From positions 682,001-746,000 of the forward strand of contig CBDDGS010000055.1 in assembly GCA_965227935.1 (NCBI GenBank): a stretch of DNA of 64,000 bases. Reading direction: 5' to 3'. This DNA is from JAWPMT01 sp965227935. GTDB taxonomy: Bacteria > Bacteroidota > Bacteroidia > Cytophagales > Cyclobacteriaceae. Position numbers and translations under genes: made by a program. Positions within the stretch are counted from its first letter, which is position 1. Each line of letters opens with the position of its first letter. Below the pieces are notes generated by a model. That model worked only from the letters and a program-made list of their open reading frames with translations. It did not search any database and was not told the origin of the DNA. Positions 60,578-64,000 of the stretch are shown here, piece by piece.

Positions 60578-61216
60578 TCACATGATGTGCCGCTCGACGG
60601 CGTACATGACCAGGCCCGCGATGTTTTTGCAGCCAGTCTTCTCGAGCAGATTGCGCTTGTGGGTCTCCACGGTTCGGATGCTGATAAACAGCTTGTCTGC
60701 TATTTCCTGATTGGAGTATTCCTGTACGATGAGCCGGAGTACTTCTTTCTCCCGCTCGGAGATGGTCGACTCTACGGTTAGCCGCTCTTTGGGCTTGATC
60801 CTGGCCATGTGATTGACGATCACATCGTATATCTCCTTTGAGAAGTAAGTATTGCCAGCGAGGATCTCCCTGACGGCATGCAGCATCTCCTCTACTTCCA
60901 CGCTCTTGGGCACATAGCCCTTCGCTCCCAGAGCAATCATCTTGTTGATGGACCCTACATCCACGAGACTGGATAGGGCGAGGACCTTTTGATCAGTGTA
61001 CTTTTCGACAATCTTTTCCATTAGACCGATACCGTCCAATTGCGGCATACTGATGTCGGTGATGACGATGTCGTATTGGTTGGACTCCAATAGTTCCCAC
61101 GCCTCTCGGCCATTGCTCGCTTCCCCTGCTACCACAAGATCATCGAGCTCGTGGAAATACAGTTTCAGCCCTTCTAAAATGATCTTGTGATCGTCGACGA
61201 GCAAGATCTTCTTCAT
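60578..61216 (-). CDS. NarL/LuxR family response regulator
   Basis: The start at 61216 (MKKILLVDDHKIILEGL) gives 212 aa with an ideal receiver domain: acidic pair DD at 8-9, phosphoacceptor Asp54 (YDIVITDISMPQLDG) and a Lys in VPKS. A LuxR-type helix-turn-helix follows at about 148-210 (ISEREKEVLRLIVQEYSNQEIADKLFISIRTVETHKRNLL). An upstream ATG at 61261 adds 15 residues with no homology. No histidine kinase is next to it, so its partner is elsewhere. The two paralogous secreted genes on either side are plausible targets. Confidence 0.94.
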   Translation of the reverse strand: MKKILLVDDHKIILEGLKLYFHELDDLVVAGEASNGREAWELLESNQYDIVITDISMPQLDGIGLMEKIVEKYTDQKVLALSSLVDVGSINKMIALGAKGYVPKSVEVEEMLHAVREILAGNTYFSKEIYDVIVNHMARIKPKERLTVESTISEREKEVLRLIVQEYSNQEIADKLFISIRTVETHKRNLLEKTGCKNIAGLVMYAVERHIM

Positions 61217-61463
61217 TGGTTCTTTGGTTGAGCGCATGAAAATAGCGGATTTTTCAGTCAAACTGAACCCCTCTGGTACGAATGAGTAGAGATGTCAATA
61301 CGGCTCCCATCAGACCCATACTTTACCAGTACAGTTATAGGGGATAAGCAATCTGGCCATCCGGTTGCCTACGTATTTCACATACTCAATACCGAAAACC
61401 CTTATTCGGACAATTAAGGGATGTGCTCTCCTTTGCGAGGGTTGTGATGGAGACCTTTCAGCT

Positions 61464-61961
61464 ATGAAACCGATAAAAACTACGACGAAGTGGGGGACTG
61501 CCTTGAGCATCGTGCACTGGATTGTGATCATTCTCTTTTTTGTGATGGCCGGAGTAACTCAAGGAAGGAGCCAGGGGATCCAGGCCGAAACTTATGTACA
61601 ACTCAGTGCCATCGGCACGCAGCCTGGCGTAGCCCTGAGATGGGTCAACCAAAAGGGTTGGGGTCTCGGAGGCTTTTATCAGTCGAACAAAGCATTTGAC
61701 TTTGAAGGGAGGCTGTCGAACCGGTCCTTCTCCGGACTCGACTTCGTCGTTCCGATTATCACTTGTGAGAAGCTTGCTTTATCGGGCAGTCTGAAGGCGG
61801 GTTTTGTCAACAACCAATTTCTGGTGGTGACGCCGGAGATCAACACGCAGGTGAGTATAGCTCGCTCCTGGTCCCTTGCCCTCGGCGCGGGATACAGGGT
61901 GGGACAACCGGCGGTCTCAGCGAAGGTGATTTTTACCCACAGGAAAAGGAAGAGGGCATGA
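61464..61961 (+). CDS. Secreted outer-membrane-like protein, paralogue B (165 aa)
   Basis: The start at 61464 (MKPIKTTTKWGTALSIVHW) gives 165 aa, equal to paralogue A; a start at 61365 would add 33 residues. A hydrophobic signal-like segment (IVIILFFVMAGVTQG) is followed by AETYVQLSAIGTQPGVALRW, GLGGFYQSNK, RSFSGLDFVVPI, LSGSLKAGFVNNQFLVVTPEI and SLALGAGYRVGQPAVSAKVIF. These match paralogue A landmark by landmark. The C-terminus is basic (THRKRKRA), as in A (SGRRRQKVGG). It is divergent from the response regulator. Confidence 0.75.
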   Translation: MKPIKTTTKWGTALSIVHWIVIILFFVMAGVTQGRSQGIQAETYVQLSAIGTQPGVALRWVNQKGWGLGGFYQSNKAFDFEGRLSNRSFSGLDFVVPIITCEKLALSGSLKAGFVNNQFLVVTPEINTQVSIARSWSLALGAGYRVGQPAVSAKVIFTHRKRKRA

Positions 61962-61985
61962 CGGTCTACTGTGCTCGATTGATTG

Positions 61986-63233
61986 TCAGAGGCGCGTATT
62001 GATAATATTGTTGTAGATAGACCCAAAAACGTACGACAAGCCAATCTCAAATCCATACTCAAAATTGGTCGCCAGCTGCTGGCGATTGAGGAGTACCTCC
62101 TCAAGTGAGGCATCACCGCGAGGCAAATACAGCTGATCGTGTACGAGGCTCAGCCCGAATTCGGTGTCGAGAAAGAGTCCTTTCACCAGTCGATTTGACA
62201 TCCGGGCGTAAAGCTCCAGTCGATTTTTGGAGATGTCATGCAGATAGGTGAATCCCTCTGCCTGGAAGCGTACATTGCCCCATGGCTGGACGAGATTGTA
62301 TCTGGCGACGATCGATTGATAGGGTCGGGTCTCTGATATTCGATCAAAGAGTGTCACCTCGTCATACAAGAAGTTGTACACGCCTGTCCAGTAGGCGATG
62401 GTCAGTTCTCTTTTGTACACTTCGGAATAGGGGAAAACGCTGTATTCTACGGCTCCTCCAATCCGCTGCCCACGCCTTGTATTCCGGATGCTATTTTTCC
62501 AATTGCTGGCAGACGCACCGACAGAGAAGTGTGGTCCAAGGCTCTTCACCGCGCGTCCCCATAGTCTGTAGTTGTTGAGCGTGCTGACAAATCCTCCGTC
62601 GTCCGTATCCACTTCTGTTCGCTGGTAGTCGTGCTCGGCCCAAAACTGAATGCGCCATTCCTCGGTGATCCTGCGGATGCTCAATTCGTTGTTGAGCCCC
62701 ACCTCGCTCCGGAACTGTTCACGCTCTACCTCTATGTTGGACGAAATGGAGAAAACCCAAAAGTCCCAGGGATCCTTAGCGGGTTGGTTGACCGCAGCCG
62801 TCGAATCAGCGGCAATATCGGCATGTTCGAAGTTGCTCTGGAATGGGGACAATCCCGATTTGATGACTCCGGCGATGGCCACGCGTCGTTCCTCTCTCGT
62901 GGTGCCCGGCTGCATCGGTAGGGAGAGCTCGAAGTCCAGGTCCTCGTTGAAGGGCTTCACACCCAAAAACCGAAATGTATACGTGCGACCACCTGAAGCG
63001 CTTCCAACGGACGTTGATACGATCTGTACGTGTGCGATCTTGCGGTCGCGGACGTAATCAATTTCCGTGAAGGTGCTCCGAAGGTAGGTTTCGTCACAGT
63101 ACCAGCAATCTAGATAGACCGCCAGCCTGGGATCACCATTGTCTTCTTTAGGAGCTTTGGCGAGCAGTTGGGTGTAGGTGCCAGCAACCAGTATCAGTAG
63201 TAATATCCGATGCATCATCATATATAGAAGCAA
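61986..63233 (-). CDS. Outer-membrane beta-barrel-like protein with LDCWYCDETYLR motif
   Basis: The 415-aa product has a signal peptide (MHRILLLILVAGTYTQLLA; the best start may be one of three Met at residues 5-7). The N-terminal part has LDCWYCDETYLRSTFTEIDYVRDRK with two close cysteines, followed by a domain rich in strands (HVQIVSTSVGSASGGRTYTF). The C-terminal part is barrel-like and ends ATNFEYGFEIGLSYVFGSIYNNIINTRL. I recall similar uncharacterised proteins in Bacteroidota and Acidobacteria, in which the cysteine-bearing segment and the FGSIYNN end recur. Function is unknown. Confidence 0.75.
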   Translation of the reverse strand: MLLYMMMHRILLLILVAGTYTQLLAKAPKEDNGDPRLAVYLDCWYCDETYLRSTFTEIDYVRDRKIAHVQIVSTSVGSASGGRTYTFRFLGVKPFNEDLDFELSLPMQPGTTREERRVAIAGVIKSGLSPFQSNFEHADIAADSTAAVNQPAKDPWDFWVFSISSNIEVEREQFRSEVGLNNELSIRRITEEWRIQFWAEHDYQRTEVDTDDGGFVSTLNNYRLWGRAVKSLGPHFSVGASASNWKNSIRNTRRGQRIGGAVEYSVFPYSEVYKRELTIAYWTGVYNFLYDEVTLFDRISETRPYQSIVARYNLVQPWGNVRFQAEGFTYLHDISKNRLELYARMSNRLVKGLFLDTEFGLSLVHDQLYLPRGDASLEEVLLNRQQLATNFEYGFEIGLSYVFGSIYNNIINTRL

Positions 63234-63314
63234 CTAAAATTACGGCAAGTTCAATCTATATGTGTGGAAATTACACCAGTGGAAAATGGCGCGTTGAGTG
63301 GCGATTTGGGGCGA

Positions 63315-63644
63315 TTAACTCCGACCTCTGAAGAAGGACCAGAACCCTTTCTTCGGCAGGTGAGAGCGTATCAACAGAACCATCCTTTTGTCTCCTTTCT
63401 TCTTGGCCATCCGCAATGGCGTGTCATTGCTCAGCCAGGCTTTCTGACTGGCGTCCGCACCACTGTCGAGCAAGAATTTAGCAATTTCGTAGTGACCGTA
63501 TTCGATGCTTTCAATGAGGGGGGTGGTCATGAGTTCCGGGTGCTCATAGTTGGGATCGATTCCATTGGCCAGGTGATATTTGACGAGCGATAAATCGCCC
63601 AGCTGAACCGCCACCAACATTTCTTTCCAATCTCCTCCAGACAT
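63315..63644 (-). CDS. Small ankyrin-repeat protein
   Basis: The 109-aa product has about three ankyrin repeats: MLVAVQLGDLSLVKYHLANGIDPN, TTPLIESIEYGHYEIAKFLLDSGADAS and a partial DTPLRMAKKKGDKRMVLLIRSH. It has no signal peptide, so it is probably cytosolic and binds another protein. It lies 11 bp downstream of the DUF2927-like gene on the same strand and is probably co-transcribed with it. Confidence 0.85.
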   Translation of the reverse strand: MSGGDWKEMLVAVQLGDLSLVKYHLANGIDPNYEHPELMTTPLIESIEYGHYEIAKFLLDSGADASQKAWLSNDTPLRMAKKKGDKRMVLLIRSHLPKKGFWSFFRGRS

Positions 63645-63655
63645 CTGCTGCTTGG

Positions 63656-64000
63656 TTAGGCCCCCTTCTCGGCAATGAGAATCGCGGTGATCGCCTCTTC
63701 TACCTGCGCACGCCCGATCCCGATAGGCATGTCAGGATGGTATAGCATCCGTATCACGTCCCGATCTATCTCAGAATATTCAGTAGTGGTTGAAAACGAG
63801 GATCGGAAAATGCTGTCATCAAACCGATCGGAGTCCTTGCCAATTCCGAGGGACTGCGTCAGTTCCTCGCGCAAGAGATGTCTCGCGACTATCGGGTCGG
63901 CTCTTTCAGTATCGACATACATGTATCCTCGATTGATGGCATTGTTGTTCCAAAACACGCTAAATAATCCCCAGTTGGAATTGACGAATTGTGCTGACCC
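63656..64000 (-). CDS. DUF2927-like protein, C-terminal part (runs off right edge)
   Basis: The frame stays open from the stop at 63656 to the window edge, so the N-terminus is missing; an internal GTG at 63958 is not needed as a start. The visible 114 residues include NWGLFSVFWNNNAINRGYMYVD, then RHLLREELTQSLGIGKDSDR and EIDRDVIRMLYHPDMPIGI. These match the C-terminal region of DUF2927 proteins, whose HLxREELTQxLG motif looks like a remnant or variant of a metalloprotease helix. Function is not established. The ankyrin gene follows 11 bp downstream. Confidence 0.75.
   Translation of the reverse strand, partial: GSAQFVNSNWGLFSVFWNNNAINRGYMYVDTERADPIVARHLLREELTQSLGIGKDSDRFDDSIFRSSFSTTTEYSEIDRDVIRMLYHPDMPIGIGRAQVEEAITAILIAEKGA

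Overview
The window looks like chromosome from a Bacteroidota bacterium, most likely a Cytophagales-type gliding or marine organism. The evidence is four giant secreted proteins ending in type IX secretion (T9SS) type A sorting domains (each tail carries a YPNP motif), the weakness or absence of Shine-Dalgarno sites before most genes, TAnnTTTG-like promoter boxes, and Bacteroidota-style core genes (rbfA, tatC, glyA, a SNF2 helicase, a LolC/E-type permease). I do not assign a genus. I see no tRNA, rRNA, CRISPR array, insertion sequence or prophage.

Region 1 (1-541, minus) is the 5' part of a secreted TPR-like protein that runs off the left edge. Region 2 (783-39452) is a head-to-tail array of four giant T9SS-exported adhesin-like proteins of about 3649, 3021, 2190 and 3561 aa. 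The first has LamG, beta-helix and nidogen-like modules at its N-terminus. The other three start with an SBBP-like beta-propeller followed by long tandem Ig-like arrays: 16 x 252 bp almost identical, 8 x 261 bp moderately diverged, and about 21 x 270 bp well diverged. All four share a cassette of about 700-900 residues at the C-terminus: FN3, LRR, Ig-like, LRR, Ig-like, a conserved beta domain, a CnaB-like domain carrying the invariant Cys/Arg motif KRAGCSLRRRRRATGG, then the T9SS tail. Genes 2-4 share an upstream box pair with fixed 70-71 bp spacing and have long leaders.

Region 3 (39506-43926) holds a nitroreductase and a compact cluster of type III polyketide synthase, SAM methyltransferase, UbiA prenyltransferase and FAD oxidoreductase. 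This set is likely to make a modified phenolic or quinone lipid. Region 4 (43993-53626) is mostly housekeeping: a two-lobed aspartic protease with PDZ domain, a SNF2 helicase, a LolC/E-like permease overlapping rbfA, a polytopic membrane protein, tatC and glyA.

Region 5 (53711-64000) is a run of small membrane, outer-membrane and stress genes: a bestrophin-like channel, a DJ-1/PfpI protein divergent from an HxlR regulator, a lipoprotein, two paralogous secreted 165-aa proteins flanking an orphan LuxR-type response regulator, an outer-membrane beta-barrel candidate, an ankyrin protein and the 3' part of a DUF2927-like protein cut by the right edge. The most unusual feature is the giant adhesin array with its strictly conserved Arg-rich motif and its shared leader architecture.
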